DNA of 64,000 nt from Allomuricauda sp. F6463D (GTDB lineage Bacteria > Bacteroidota > Bacteroidia > Flavobacteriales > Flavobacteriaceae). Positions within the stretch are counted from its first letter, which is position 1, and each line of letters starts with the position of its first letter. Positions 54,584-64,000 of this stretch are shown piece after piece. The DNA lies in contig NZ_JALKAN010000001.1 in the NCBI RefSeq assembly GCF_023015965.1, positions 1,262,160 through 1,326,159 on the forward strand. Direction: 5' to 3'. The position numbers and the translations under genes are program-made. Under the pieces are notes generated by a model, which searched no databases, was not told the origin of the DNA, and saw only the letters and a program-made list of their open reading frames with translations.

Positions 54584-55672
54584 ATGAAACATTTTAAAGT
54601 CTTGGGTCTTATGTCCGGAACCTCTTTGGATGGGTTGGACATGGCCTATTGCCATTTTTGTGAAGAAAACGGCCAATGGAAGTTCTCTATTAAAAACACT
54701 TCGGAAATCAACTATTCCGATGAAATGAGGGAACATCTTAAAAATGCGATTCATCTTTCCGAAGAACAGCATGCGCTACTCCACAAAGATTATGGTATTT
54801 GGTTGGGACAACAAACCAAGAACTTTTTGGAAGAATTGGGAGAGGACGTTGATTTTATAGCAAGCCATGGACACACCTCCCATCATAGACCGGTTGATGG
54901 GGTCACCTTTCAGCTAGGAGATGGGCAACTTCTAGCAAATACTTCGGGCAAGCAAGTGGTGTGCGACTTCAGGACCAAAGATGTATCCCTAAAGGGACAA
55001 GGAGCGCCTTTGGTGCCTATTGGTGACAAACTTCTGTTCCATGAGTATGATTTTTGTTTGAATTTGGGAGGAATCAGCAATATTTCGTTTGATAAGAATG
55101 GTGAACGCATTGCTTATGACATTGGGTTGGCCAATATGCCCCTTAATTATATCACCCATAAAATGGGATTGCCCTATGATAACAATGGAAAATTAGCCCG
55201 CTCGGGAAAATTAGATCATAATTTATTTACTAAATTGAATAGCTTGGAGTATTACCAACTGCCCCACCCTAAATCCACGGGTTATGAATGGTTCACTTCA
55301 GAAATTACTCCTTTAATTAAGGCTGCCAAAATTCCAAACGAAGACCTATTACATACATTTATTCATCATAACTGTGAGCAAATTGCTATTTCAGTGCACC
55401 AGTATAAAAACAAAAGTAAATCCAACAGTAAACTCTTGGTTACTGGAGGTGGTGCACTAAATCAGTTTTTTATGGATACGCTTCTAACTAAATTAGGCTC
55501 TAGTATTGAGGTTACAATTCCCAATAAAACATTGGTCGCCTATAAAGAAGCACTCGTTTTTGCGTTAATGGGCGTGCTCCGATTGGAAGGGAAAAACAAT
55601 GTACTAAAATCAGTTACTGGTGCAACATCAGATTCCTGTAGTGGTGAAGTTTTTTTTCCAGAAGTAACTTAA
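54584..55672 (+). CDS. anmK: Anhydro-N-acetylmuramic acid kinase
   Basis: The 362-residue protein has AnmK signatures: GLMSGTSLDGLDMA at the N-terminus, SHGHTSHHRP, DGQLLANTSGKQVVCDFRTKD, LNLGGISNIS and LVTGGGALNQFF. It phosphorylates and hydrolyses anhydroMurNAc to MurNAc-6-phosphate with ATP, supplying MurQ. It is the last gene of the nagB-GH3-anmK series and overlaps the convergent MFS gene by 4 bases. Length and motif content agree with a functional enzyme. Confidence 0.95.
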   Translation: MKHFKVLGLMSGTSLDGLDMAYCHFCEENGQWKFSIKNTSEINYSDEMREHLKNAIHLSEEQHALLHKDYGIWLGQQTKNFLEELGEDVDFIASHGHTSHHRPVDGVTFQLGDGQLLANTSGKQVVCDFRTKDVSLKGQGAPLVPIGDKLLFHEYDFCLNLGGISNISFDKNGERIAYDIGLANMPLNYITHKMGLPYDNNGKLARSGKLDHNLFTKLNSLEYYQLPHPKSTGYEWFTSEITPLIKAAKIPNEDLLHTFIHHNCEQIAISVHQYKNKSKSNSKLLVTGGGALNQFFMDTLLTKLGSSIEVTIPNKTLVAYKEALVFALMGVLRLEGKNNVLKSVTGATSDSCSGEVFFPEVT

Positions 55673-56883
55673 GTCGTAACCACTCGCTTTCTTTTGGGTT
55701 TATTTACCAAAAGAAAAATAGCCAATGCACAAAGACCACAAATTGCCAATCCTGCAAATAAGGGCCAAACACTATCTTTTACAAACTCACCAATAAAAGT
55801 TGCAATAGGTATGGATAGCAATGTTGATACAAACCCGTTAATGGCTGCTCCGATTCCTGCAATATGGCCAATGGGCTCCATGGCAATAGAGCGAAAATTC
55901 CCCCACATAAAGCCTAGACAGAAAAACTGTACGGATAAAAATCCTACTAAAACATAAATGCTCGGATTGGGAGCATCCAAGAACAGAATGGAGTATGTCA
56001 CGGCCACCAAACAAAACACAATAGTAGCCATTAAAGACAGTTTTCGCATTCCAAAACGCATTACCAAAGTTCCGTTCAAAAATGTGGAAAGTCCTATTGA
56101 AACCGCAAGTCCTGCAAAGATGTAGGGAAACATTTCTTTTAGGGCGTATTGGTCTTCGAAAATATGTTGAGCAGAACTCAAATAAACTAAAAATGCTCCT
56201 GTAACCATTCCTGATGTCAATGTAAACGCAACCGTCTCTTTGTATTTTACAAATTCCTTTAAACCATCAACAAATACGTGTCTAGTAAACCGGATTTTAT
56301 ATTCTGGATGAAGCGTTTCTTTCTGCCTTTTCCAAAACCAGGCTGCCACGATAAGAACAAAAAACATTTGTACATAAAAAATGGCCTTCCAACCAGCTGC
56401 ATCCAAAATCAATTTTCCTATGGCAGGCGCCACAACTGGAACTAGAATAAAAAATGCCACTACAAAAGACATTATTTTGGCCATATAATCACCTTTATAC
56501 GTATCTCGAATAATGGAAATGGAGATGGTGCGAGGTGCGGAAAGCCCTATTCCCTGCAAAATTCTTCCAACCACCATTATTTCCAACGATGATGCATACA
56601 AACAAATCACACTTGCCATTAAAAAAATAGAAAAACCTACATATACCACTGGTTTCCTTCCAAAACTATCCGATATTGGGCCAAAGAACAATTGACCAAC
56701 ACCAAGACCCAAAAAAATCATGGTAACCAACAATTGATTATCCCTTGAATCCGTGCTATTGATAGCTTGCCCAATATTAGAGATAGCGGGCAAGATAGCA
56801 TCTATAGCCAAGGCAACTATGGACATTAAGGCGGCCATCATGGCCACAAATTCAAAATTGGGTTTTTGATTTGTTTTTTGCAT
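55669..56883 (-). CDS. MFS transporter, Bcr/CflA-like
   Basis: This 404-residue protein has about 12 hydrophobic segments and the MFS loop-2 motif GPISDSFGRKPVVYVGF, the pattern of the Bcr/CflA drug-efflux subfamily. The segment order is regular and the frame is intact. It is convergent with anmK. Substrates cannot be read from the sequence; besides drug efflux, muropeptide or sugar transport is suggested only by the neighbouring recycling genes. Confidence 0.85.
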   Translation of the reverse strand: MQKTNQKPNFEFVAMMAALMSIVALAIDAILPAISNIGQAINSTDSRDNQLLVTMIFLGLGVGQLFFGPISDSFGRKPVVYVGFSIFLMASVICLYASSLEIMVVGRILQGIGLSAPRTISISIIRDTYKGDYMAKIMSFVVAFFILVPVVAPAIGKLILDAAGWKAIFYVQMFFVLIVAAWFWKRQKETLHPEYKIRFTRHVFVDGLKEFVKYKETVAFTLTSGMVTGAFLVYLSSAQHIFEDQYALKEMFPYIFAGLAVSIGLSTFLNGTLVMRFGMRKLSLMATIVFCLVAVTYSILFLDAPNPSIYVLVGFLSVQFFCLGFMWGNFRSIAMEPIGHIAGIGAAINGFVSTLLSIPIATFIGEFVKDSVWPLFAGLAICGLCALAIFLLVNKPKRKRVVTT

Positions 56884-57003
56884 CCGGCAAAATTAGGCAT
56901 ACCCAACGGATCGGTAAAGCTTTTATGAAAGGTTTAATGTTATGTTTAAAACAGGGATAGATTATTGTGATTAAATAAACTTTCCAAATGTACTTACATA
57001 CCA

Positions 57004-58554
57004 TCACAACGGAATATTGCCATGTTTTTTCCAAGGAGTCTGTACTTCTTTTTTCTCCAACATTGCAAAGGTCTTCAACAGTTTGCTCCGTGTATTCTTT
57101 GGAAGAATTACCTCATCAATAAATCCACGCTGGGCTGCACGATATGGATTGGCAAACTTGTCCGCATACTCTGCTTCTTTCTCCTTCAATTTAGCATCTG
57201 GATTATCTGATGCCGCAATTTCTCGTCTAAATATAATCTCACTGGCCCCTTTGGCACCCATTACCGCGATTTCAGCACTTGGCCATGCATAATTAAAGTC
57301 CGCACCAATATGCTTGGAATTCATCACATCATACGCACCGCCATAGGCCTTTCGAGTAATCACGGTTACCCTTGGCACTGTAGCTTCACTGAGCGCATAT
57401 AGCAATTTTGCACCGTGCATAATAATACCACTCCATTCTTGATCAGTTCCCGGCAAAAACCCTGGCACATCAACCAAAACCAGCAATGGAACATTAAACG
57501 AATCGCAAAAACGGGTAAATCGGGCTGCTTTTCTTGAACTTTGTACATCCAACACTCCAGCAAGAAACATCGGTTGGTTAGCTATAACACCTATACTCCT
57601 ACCTCCCAAACGAGCAAAACCTGTAATAATGTTTTCGGCATAATCCTTATGGATTTCGTAAAATGAACCTGCATCAATAATACCATTGATGACATTGTGC
57701 ATATCATAAGGTTTGTTTGGATTGTCGGGAACAATACCGGACAGTTCCTCTCTGGTTTCATCAGCAAGTTTATAGGGCAACAAAGGTGCGGTTTCCTTAT
57801 TGTTTTGAGGTAGATAGTTCAACAAGTTTCGAATATCGTCCAAACAAGTAGCATCATTGGCCGAGGTTCTATGGGCCACCCCGGATTTCACAGCATGGGT
57901 GCTCGCTCCTCCCAACTCTTCCGATGTCACGGTTTCGTTGGTTACAGTTTTCACTACGTTGGGTCCGGTTACGAACATATAACTGGTTTCCTCTACCATT
58001 ATGGTAAAGTCCGTCATGGCAGGCGAGTAAACTGCTCCCCCGGCACAAGGTCCCATGATAGCTGATATTTGAGGAATTACACCCGAAGCTTGCACGTTTC
58101 GATAAAAAATATCGGCATACCCTCCCAAAGACCTTACTCCTTCTTGAATACGTGCCCCTCCAGAATCATTTAGACCAATTATGGGAGCCCCTACCTTCAT
58201 GGCCAAGTCCATCACCTTGCAAATTTTTTCAGCATGGGTCTCGGAAAGTGCTCCTCCAAAAACAGTAAAATCCTGCGCGTAGACATATACCAAACGTCCG
58301 TTCACCGTACCATAACCCGTTACCACACCATCACCATAATACATTTCCTTATCCATACCGAAATCTGTAGTGCGATGGGTCACTAGAATACCCATTTCCT
58401 CGAATGAACCTTCATCCAAAAAATATAGTATTCTTTCGCGTGCTGTTAATTTTTTCTTTTGGTGCTGCTTTTCAATACGTTTTTCCCCACCGCCCAAATG
58501 GGCAAGTGCTATTTTTTCTTGTAATACTTTTATTTTGGGATCCATAGGATTCAA
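57004..58554 (-). CDS. Acyl-CoA (propionyl-CoA) carboxylase carboxyltransferase subunit
   Basis: The 516-residue subunit has the two crotonase-like domains of PccB/AccD-type carboxyltransferases. Visible motifs are [59 protein letters not shown] and [27 protein letters not shown]. The length equals PccB. It transfers carboxyl from biotin to propionyl-CoA or a related acyl-CoA. Its start overlaps the biotin carboxylase stop by 4 bases, and the biotin carrier gene is next upstream, giving a complete enzyme. Methylmalonyl-CoA mutase nearby argues for propionyl-CoA as substrate. Confidence 0.9.
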   Translation of the reverse strand: MNPMDPKIKVLQEKIALAHLGGGEKRIEKQHQKKKLTARERILYFLDEGSFEEMGILVTHRTTDFGMDKEMYYGDGVVTGYGTVNGRLVYVYAQDFTVFGGALSETHAEKICKVMDLAMKVGAPIIGLNDSGGARIQEGVRSLGGYADIFYRNVQASGVIPQISAIMGPCAGGAVYSPAMTDFTIMVEETSYMFVTGPNVVKTVTNETVTSEELGGASTHAVKSGVAHRTSANDATCLDDIRNLLNYLPQNNKETAPLLPYKLADETREELSGIVPDNPNKPYDMHNVINGIIDAGSFYEIHKDYAENIITGFARLGGRSIGVIANQPMFLAGVLDVQSSRKAARFTRFCDSFNVPLLVLVDVPGFLPGTDQEWSGIIMHGAKLLYALSEATVPRVTVITRKAYGGAYDVMNSKHIGADFNYAWPSAEIAVMGAKGASEIIFRREIAASDNPDAKLKEKEAEYADKFANPYRAAQRGFIDEVILPKNTRSKLLKTFAMLEKKEVQTPWKKHGNIPL

Positions 58555-59993
58555 TTTGAAGGTAATCGTACTATTTTTTTGTCTTCAAGAAATTGATAAA
58601 GTGCAATCAAGCCTGCAACTTCAGCTTCTTTGGCCGTTTGTTCCTTGATTTTCTCTGGCGAATAATAATTTTTCACAAAATGGGTATCAAAATTTCCAGA
58701 CCGGAAAGCTTCATGAGCAAACACAAAACTTCCAAAAGGCAATGTGGTCCTCACCCCTTTTATTTTATAATTTTGAATGGCATCCAACATTAGTTCGATG
58801 GCCTCTTCTCGCGTTTTACCATAGGTAATGAGTTTGGACAACATTGGATCATAATAAATGGGAATATCCATTCCTTCTTCAAAACCATTGTCCACCCTAA
58901 TACCTTCACCAACGGGCAATTGATACGTTTCCAAGTTACCCACGCTGGGCAAAAAATCGTTCAATGGATCTTCGGCATACACTCGAAGCTCCACAGCGTG
59001 CCCTTGAATCTTTAGATCCTCCTGCTTCATGGGAAGTTCTTCGCCTCTGGCCACTTTAATCTGCAATTCAACAAGATCCACGCCTGTAATCAATTCAGTA
59101 ACGGGATGCTCCACCTGTAAACGGGTGTTCATTTCCAGAAAATAAAAATTATGGTCGGCATCCATCAAAAACTCAACTGTACCAGCACCAATATAATCAC
59201 AAGATTTGGCCACTTTGCAGGCCGCAATTCCCATTTCCTCACGTAATTCAGGGGTTAAAATAGCGGAAGGTGCCTCTTCCACTACTTTTTGGTGACGTCT
59301 TTGAACACTGCATTCCCGTTCAAAAAAATGGAGCACGTTTCCATGGGTATCGGCCATCACCTGTACTTCAATATGCCTTGGTGATGCCACATATTTTTCT
59401 ACGAATACCGAGCCATCACCAAAAGCTGAGGTTGCTTCGCTTATGGCGCGCTTCATTCCAGATTCCAGGTCTTCCTCTTTTTCCACTACCCGCATACCTT
59501 TGCCTCCACCCCCAGCAGAGGCCTTGATTAATACAGGGTAACCCACTTCACTGGCAATCTCATGGGCTTTGCCAACGTCGGTAATGGCTTCATCAATCCC
59601 TGGAACCATCGGAATATCGTATGCTTTCACTGCTTCCTTAGCTGCCAATTTGCTTCCCATGATCCGAATAGCCTTGGACTTTGGACCAATAAACGTAATA
59701 CCGCTTTTCTCCACCGCTTCAGCAAAATCCGCGTTTTCACTTAAAAACCCATATCCTGGATGAATACCGTCCACGTGGAGTTTTTTGGCAATCTCTATTA
59801 TTTTATCTCCGCGCAAATACGATTGGCTAGAGGGTGCTTCACCTATGCAAACGGCTTCATCCGCAAATTGCACATGTGGGGCATTCCTGTCTGCAACCGA
59901 GAATACGGCCACAGTTCTAATGCCCATTTTTTTTGCGGTTTTCATTACTCTAATCGCAATTTCGCCTCGATTGGCAATCAATACTTTTTTCAT
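58551..59993 (-). CDS. Biotin carboxylase subunit of the acyl-CoA carboxylase
   Basis: This 480-residue protein begins [23 protein letters not shown] and shows the ATP-grasp loop [53 protein letters not shown] and [13 protein letters not shown]. These are all hallmarks of biotin carboxylase, which carboxylates carrier-bound biotin using ATP and bicarbonate. It lacks a fused carrier domain, consistent with the separate carrier gene 6 bases upstream. Confidence 0.93.
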   Translation of the reverse strand: MKKVLIANRGEIAIRVMKTAKKMGIRTVAVFSVADRNAPHVQFADEAVCIGEAPSSQSYLRGDKIIEIAKKLHVDGIHPGYGFLSENADFAEAVEKSGITFIGPKSKAIRIMGSKLAAKEAVKAYDIPMVPGIDEAITDVGKAHEIASEVGYPVLIKASAGGGGKGMRVVEKEEDLESGMKRAISEATSAFGDGSVFVEKYVASPRHIEVQVMADTHGNVLHFFERECSVQRRHQKVVEEAPSAILTPELREEMGIAACKVAKSCDYIGAGTVEFLMDADHNFYFLEMNTRLQVEHPVTELITGVDLVELQIKVARGEELPMKQEDLKIQGHAVELRVYAEDPLNDFLPSVGNLETYQLPVGEGIRVDNGFEEGMDIPIYYDPMLSKLITYGKTREEAIELMLDAIQNYKIKGVRTTLPFGSFVFAHEAFRSGNFDTHFVKNYYSPEKIKEQTAKEAEVAGLIALYQFLEDKKIVRLPSN

Positions 59994-59999
59994 ATTGTT

Positions 60000-60485
60000 C
60001 TATTGAAATTCAATCAACAATTGTTTCTTATCAACGGTATCGCCTTTTGACACTCCAATCTTTTTGATTAGCCCGTTTCGCGGAGAGGTAATAATATTTT
60101 CCATTTTCATAGCTTCCAAAATCACCAATTGATCTTCTTCAGTCACCTCTTGTCCTTCTTCCACCAAAATGTCCAAGATCAATCCTGGCATAGGTGCGGT
60201 AATGGAGTCTATATTTTTGCTTCCATTGGATGCAAAACCCATTTTTTCGATAAGTTCATCCACTGGGGTCTGAATCGTAGTTTGGTATTCACTTCCGTTG
60301 ACACTTAAAGTATAAGTGCCCTTGTTGAAATCAGAATCCAGAATCGCAATATGATATGACACACCATCCTTCAGCAAATGAAAAGTTTGATCACCTGTTT
60401 TGATCAAATCCAGAAAAGTTATGTCGTCCTTGGAAAGTTTAAAGTCAAAATCACTCCCAACCTTGACCGAATATGAATCATTCAT
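60000..60485 (-). CDS. Biotin carboxyl carrier protein of the acyl-CoA carboxylase
   Basis: This 161-residue protein has an N-terminal linker-like region (about 1-90) and a C-terminal biotinyl domain (about 92-161). It contains [20 protein letters not shown] and the biotinylation motif ILEAMKMEN, where Lys127 should carry biotin. It is the first gene of the three-gene carboxylase operon. The N-terminal part resembles the alpha-subunit region that docks the carboxyltransferase in propionyl-CoA carboxylases. Confidence 0.92.
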   Translation of the reverse strand: MNDSYSVKVGSDFDFKLSKDDITFLDLIKTGDQTFHLLKDGVSYHIAILDSDFNKGTYTLSVNGSEYQTTIQTPVDELIEKMGFASNGSKNIDSITAPMPGLILDILVEEGQEVTEEDQLVILEAMKMENIITSPRNGLIKKIGVSKGDTVDKKQLLIEFQ

Positions 60486-60657
60486 AAATTGAAATTTCCA
60501 TTGATTAGCTTGATAAATATAAAGGTTAATGCATTAAAAACCATACAAAGCTATGTGTATTGAGAAGTATTAATTATGACGATCATCATTAATTGATTTA
60601 CTGGTAATCGCTAATTATGTAGTGTTTTGGACAACTAGGGTATCCAATTCATTTGTT

Positions 60658-60665
60658 TATTTTTG
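60658..60665 (+). promoter_or_regulatory. Putative -7 element of the udk operon
   Basis: TATTTTTG matches TAnnTTTG and lies 17 bases before the udk start. No -33 element at the usual 19-21 base spacing was clear. Confidence 0.35.
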
Positions 60666-60682
60666 ATGACAAATTTTAAACT

Positions 60683-61291
60683 ATGTTGATCTTAGGGATT
60701 GCAGGAGGTACAGGGTGCGGTAAAACAACGGTGGTAAACCAAATTGTGGAGCAGTTGCCCCAAGATGAGGTGGGGGTAATCTCACAAGATTCTTACTACA
60801 ACGACCTTTCTCACATGAGCAAGGAAGAAAGAGCTTTGGTAAATTTTGACCATCCGAACTCAATCGATTTTGATCTATTGATTCAACATATTGAACTGTT
60901 AAGACAGGGAAAAACCATAGATACTCCGATCTATTCCTTCGTGGAAGAAACACGAATGGAAGAAACAATCCCCACCCATCCTCGAAAGGTGATGATCGTA
61001 GAGGGTATTTTGGTGTTGAGCAACCCAATATTGCGAGATATGTTCGATATTAAAATATTCGTACATGCAGATTCAGACGAACGTTTGATCAGAAGGTTGC
61101 AACGCGACACCAAGGAACGTGGTCATGACCTGGACAAAGTACTCACCAGGTACCAGACTGCAGTAAAACCGATGCACCTTCAATTTATTGAGCCCTCGAA
61201 AGAGTTTGCAGACATCATTATTCCAAATAACCGTTACAATACGGTTGCCGTGGACGTTGTTAGAACAATTATCAACAATAACCTTTCGTAA
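60683..61291 (+). CDS. udk: Uridine kinase
   Basis: The 202-residue protein has the P-loop GIAGGTGCGKTTV (about 4-16), the ISQDSYYNDL segment, NFDHPNSIDFDLL and the lid-region IRRLQRDTKERGHDLDKVL typical of bacterial uridine kinase (about 210 residues). It phosphorylates uridine and cytidine with GTP or ATP in pyrimidine salvage. It is divergent from the carboxylase operon and is followed after 1 base by the DivIC-like gene. Confidence 0.95.
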   Translation: MLILGIAGGTGCGKTTVVNQIVEQLPQDEVGVISQDSYYNDLSHMSKEERALVNFDHPNSIDFDLLIQHIELLRQGKTIDTPIYSFVEETRMEETIPTHPRKVMIVEGILVLSNPILRDMFDIKIFVHADSDERLIRRLQRDTKERGHDLDKVLTRYQTAVKPMHLQFIEPSKEFADIIIPNNRYNTVAVDVVRTIINNNLS

Positions 61292-61292
61292 C

Positions 61293-61625
61293 ATGGGTCT
61301 AAAAACGTTGAGAAAAAAGAAATGGTTCAAGATCATGACCAACACCTATATTTTGGTGCTGACTATTTTTGTGATCTGGATGGCCTTTTTTGACACTAAT
61401 TCTTTTATGATTCATTTGGAACTGGAGAATGAAATCGATAAGTTGGAAAAAGAAAAAGAATTTCTAAAAAATGAAATTGCCAAGGACAAGGAAATACTTA
61501 AAAAAATGTCCGATGGAAATGAACTGGAAAAACTCGCTCGTGAAAAATATTTCATGAAAAAGGACAATGAAGAAATTTTCCTAATTGAATATGAAGATAG
61601 TTTAAAGCACAAACAAGATGAATAA
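61293..61625 (+). CDS. DivIC/FtsB-like septum formation initiator
   Basis: Starting at the ATG at 61293 gives 110 residues: one membrane helix (about 18-36, YILVLTIFVIWMAFFD) and a periplasmic coiled coil (about 45-80, LENEIDKLEKEKEFLKNEIAKDKEILKKM), then ELEKLAREKYFMKKDNEEIFLIEYED. This matches the DivIC/FtsB family, a division protein linked to FtsL and FtsQ. It overlaps the methylmalonyl-CoA mutase small-subunit start by 8 bases. The upstream alternative start at 61188 lies within udk and is rejected. Confidence 0.9.
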   Translation: MGLKTLRKKKWFKIMTNTYILVLTIFVIWMAFFDTNSFMIHLELENEIDKLEKEKEFLKNEIAKDKEILKKMSDGNELEKLAREKYFMKKDNEEIFLIEYEDSLKHKQDE

Positions 61626-63000
61626 CACTGGTCTTTTTCAAGAATTTTCTGAAGTTTCCGCCAAACAGTGGAAACAAAAAATCCAGTTTGATCTCAAGGG
61701 TGCGGACTACAACGAAACCTTGGTTTGGGAGTCTTTGGAGGGTATTACCATAAAACCTTTTTATAATAACGAAGATATTGAGAACATACCTCCCTTTTCA
61801 CTTAACAAAGGACATAAGTGGTCAGTAGGGCAATCCATTTATGTTGGTGACACCAAAAAAGCGAATACCAAAGCTTTGGATGTAGTGGAAAAAGGTGGGG
61901 AAAGTTTAATTTTTGTCATTCCAAACGAAGATACCGATTTTGAAGCGTTGTTATCTGGTCTTAATTTGGAAAGCACTGAAGTTCATTTCAATTTTGCTTT
62001 TTTAGCCTTGGAGCCCATCCAAAAACTGGTTTCCCTTCTAAAAGACAACAATGCAAAAGCACATTTGAACATTGATATTATTGGTCACTTGGCCAAAGAT
62101 GGCAATTGGTACCATAACCTTGACAAAGACCATCAACTATTTACTGAAATATGCTCCTTGAGCAATTCGAAAATTCCGGTAATTGGGGTAGATACCACAC
62201 TATATCAAAATTCAGGTGCCAATATGGTACAACAATTGGCATACGGTTTGGCACACGCGAACGAATATGTAAATCATATTACCTCGAGTGGCATCGAAAA
62301 GTTGTCAGCGGTCACTTTTAAAGTAGCCGTTGGAAGCAACTATTTCTTTGAAATAGCAAAAATAAAAGCGTTACGGTGGCTATGGAAGAGTCTAGCATCC
62401 GAATATGGTATCAAAAGTGAATGCAATATCCTAGCGGTGCCTTCCAAACGAAATAAAACCTTGTACGATTACAATGTAAATTTGCTGCGGACCACATCAG
62501 AATCAATGTCCGCAGTATTAGGAGGGGCCGATACAATCTGTAATTTACCTTACGACGCAATTTATCACAAAGACAATCCTTTTGGGGAACGCATAGCTCG
62601 AAACCAACTCTTATTATTAAAAGAAGAGGGACATTTTACCGAAGCATCACAAATTGCTGATGGTGCCTATTATATTGAATCAATCACCAAGCAACTTGCA
62701 GAAAAAGCTTTGGTGCTTTTTAAACAGATTGAAAAAGCCGGTGGTTTTTTGGACAGTCTTAAAAAAGGTATGGTTCAACGAAAAATCAAGGAAAGTGCCG
62801 AAAAGGAACAACAGCTTTTTGATGAAGGGAAGATAATTTCTCTTGGAACCAATACCTATCAGAACCCACAAGATCGGATGAAGGAAGACCTAGAACTCTA
62901 TCCTTTTGTAAAGACCAAAGCTAGAAAAACGATCATTGAACCCATAATTGAAAAAAGATTGGCCGAAACCTCCGAACAAAAACGATTGAATGATGAGTAG
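61618..63000 (+). CDS. mutA: Methylmalonyl-CoA mutase small (beta) subunit
   Basis: The 460-residue protein aligns by pattern with Mut[42 protein letters not shown] at the start, then the barrel region (for example [37 protein letters not shown]) and a shortened C-terminal part without the B12-binding DxHxxG motif. In heterodimeric mutases this subunit is catalytically silent and supports MutB. The stop overlaps the large-subunit start by 8 bases. Confidence 0.92.
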   Translation: MNNTGLFQEFSEVSAKQWKQKIQFDLKGADYNETLVWESLEGITIKPFYNNEDIENIPPFSLNKGHKWSVGQSIYVGDTKKANTKALDVVEKGGESLIFVIPNEDTDFEALLSGLNLESTEVHFNFAFLALEPIQKLVSLLKDNNAKAHLNIDIIGHLAKDGNWYHNLDKDHQLFTEICSLSNSKIPVIGVDTTLYQNSGANMVQQLAYGLAHANEYVNHITSSGIEKLSAVTFKVAVGSNYFFEIAKIKALRWLWKSLASEYGIKSECNILAVPSKRNKTLYDYNVNLLRTTSESMSAVLGGADTICNLPYDAIYHKDNPFGERIARNQLLLLKEEGHFTEASQIADGAYYIESITKQLAEKALVLFKQIEKAGGFLDSLKKGMVQRKIKESAEKEQQLFDEGKIISLGTNTYQNPQDRMKEDLELYPFVKTKARKTIIEPIIEKRLAETSEQKRLNDE

Positions 63001-64000
63001 AAAAAACCTTCAGCATCTGGAATTGGCTACTAGTTCAGGTAAAGCTACAACCGTTTACGGACATGAAAATTTTGCGGCTGGGATTTCACCATTTTTACGA
63101 GGTCCATACGCTACCATGTATGTTCGCAGGCCTTGGACTATTCGCCAATATGCTGGCTTTTCCACTGCAGAGGAAAGCAATGCGTTTTACCGAAGAAACC
63201 TAGAAGCGGGGCAAAAAGGACTTTCCGTGGCATTTGACCTCCCCACCCATCGTGGTTACGACTCCGACAACGACCGTGTGGTAGGAGATGTGGGCAAGGC
63301 CGGCGTCGCCATAGACTCCATTGAGGATATGAAAATTCTGTTCGATGGCATCCCTTTGGATAAAATGTCTGTCTCCATGACCATGAACGGAGCCGTTATC
63401 CCGATTATGGCATTTTATATCGTAGCAGGACTGGAGCAAGGTGTTTCCATGGATCAACTTTCAGGAACCATCCAAAATGATATATTAAAGGAATTTATGG
63501 TGCGGAACACCTACATCTACCCACCTACGCCTTCCATGCAAATTGTTGCTGATATTTTTGAGTTTACCAGTAAGAACATGCCAAGATTCAACAGTATCAG
63601 TATTTCTGGATACCATATGCACGAAGCAGGAGCTCCGGCAGCCATGGAACTGGCATACACCTTGGCCGATGGCATTGAATACATCCGTACCGGAATAAAA
63701 GCAGGTTTAAAAATTGATGAATTTGCCCCAAGGCTCTCATTTTTCTGGGGTATTGGCATGAACCATTTTACCGAAATTGCAAAAATGCGGGCAGGACGAA
63801 TGCTCTGGGCCAAATTGGTCGGTCAATTCAATCCAACAAATCAAAAATCATTGATGCTCCGTACCCACAGCCAAACTAGTGGATGGAGCCTAACGGAGCA
63901 AGACCCTTTTAACAATGTGGCCAGAACTACCATTGAGGCAATGGCCGCAGCTTTTGGAGGCACCCAAAGCCTCCATACCAATGCATTGGATGAAGCCATT
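62993..64000 (+). CDS. mutB: Methylmalonyl-CoA mutase large (alpha) subunit, 3' truncated by window
   Basis: The frame opens at the ATG at 62993 ([17 protein letters not shown]) and stays open for 336 codons to the window end. The text is typical of Mut[58 protein letters not shown], then [17 protein letters not shown] and [28 protein letters not shown]. It isomerises methylmalonyl-CoA to succinyl-CoA using adenosylcobalamin; the cobalamin-binding end lies beyond the window. It is coupled to mutA. Confidence 0.95.
   Translation, partial: MSRKNLQHLELATSSGKATTVYGHENFAAGISPFLRGPYATMYVRRPWTIRQYAGFSTAEESNAFYRRNLEAGQKGLSVAFDLPTHRGYDSDNDRVVGDVGKAGVAIDSIEDMKILFDGIPLDKMSVSMTMNGAVIPIMAFYIVAGLEQGVSMDQLSGTIQNDILKEFMVRNTYIYPPTPSMQIVADIFEFTSKNMPRFNSISISGYHMHEAGAPAAMELAYTLADGIEYIRTGIKAGLKIDEFAPRLSFFWGIGMNHFTEIAKMRAGRMLWAKLVGQFNPTNQKSLMLRTHSQTSGWSLTEQDPFNNVARTTIEAMAAAFGGTQSLHTNALDEAI

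Overview
The window is chromosomal DNA from a member of the Bacteroidota, most likely a marine Flavobacteriaceae of the Muricauda/Allomuricauda kind. Supporting signs are two giant surface proteins with the 'gliding motility-associated' type B C-terminal signal of the type IX secretion system (T9SS), DUF6443-type RHS proteins, a NagB-PIG-L fusion, DUF4382 and SprB-type repeats, a TAnnTTTG promoter element, and Bacteroidota-type tyrosine integrases and BfmA/BtgA mobilisation proteins. The genus is inference.

Layout. (1) 1-4.3 kb: the end of an outer-membrane protein, then a metal-handling set (HMA-domain protein, MerT-like membrane protein, NHL-propeller lipoprotein), a DUF4382 lipoprotein and a zinc-metalloprotease lipoprotein. 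(2) 4.8-10.4 kb: the end of a mobile element, with a ParB-family protein, a region of strong inverted repeats, an AbiEi/AbiEii-type toxin-antitoxin pair with its own operator-promoter, and a tyrosine integrase. (3) 10.57-39.91 kb: a roughly 29.3 kb island bounded by two 22-bp direct copies of the 3' end of tRNA-Pro(GGG); the intact tRNA is at 39900-39973. Its mobility end (integrase, BfmA/BtgA-like protein, decayed DUF5712-type relaxase) lies beside the tRNA. The rest is cargo: a compact type II secretion/type IV pilus-like machine in two arms. The minus arm (10864-15911) encodes GspF, two small pseudopilins, a large beta-helix protein, a GspC/PilP-like protein and two lipoproteins. The plus arm (30657-36850) encodes GspG-like pilin, prepilin peptidase, GspE, secretin, a GspL/PilMN-like and a GspM/PilO-like protein. 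Between the arms are a T9SS-signal surface protein, an IS1-family transposase, and a four-gene cluster with two RHS/YD-repeat proteins, a lipocalin-like protein and a small lipoprotein. The second RHS protein ends in an HExxH metallopeptidase-like tip, and the lipoprotein overlapping its 3' end is a candidate immunity protein. Upstream of the left repeat sits a second, similar integrase with the same order (repeat, terminator, int), so two elements seem to be stacked in tandem at one tRNA.

(4) 40-64 kb: core chromosome. A 2,769-residue SprB-repeat adhesin is followed by a PQQ-type sugar dehydrogenase; a peptidoglycan amino-sugar recycling block (MurQ, DeoR-type regulator, NagB-PIG-L, GH3/NagZ-like, AnmK, MFS transporter); a propionyl/acyl-CoA carboxylase set (carboxyltransferase, biotin carboxylase, biotin carrier); uridine kinase, a DivIC/FtsB-like protein, and methylmalonyl-CoA mutase small and large subunits (the latter cut by the window end). 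The recycling block would feed MurNAc- and GlcNAc-derived sugars to fructose-6-phosphate. The carboxylase plus mutase would convert propionyl-CoA to succinyl-CoA.

The most interesting system is the island cargo. All four pilin-like proteins share a short leader ending K-[KV]-[ILV]-K-A, with Ala instead of the usual Gly at -1, next to a minimal prepilin peptidase. The two RHS proteins encoded between the arms have Sec signals but no T9SS tail, so this T2SS-like machine is a reasonable candidate for their export. That link is inference.
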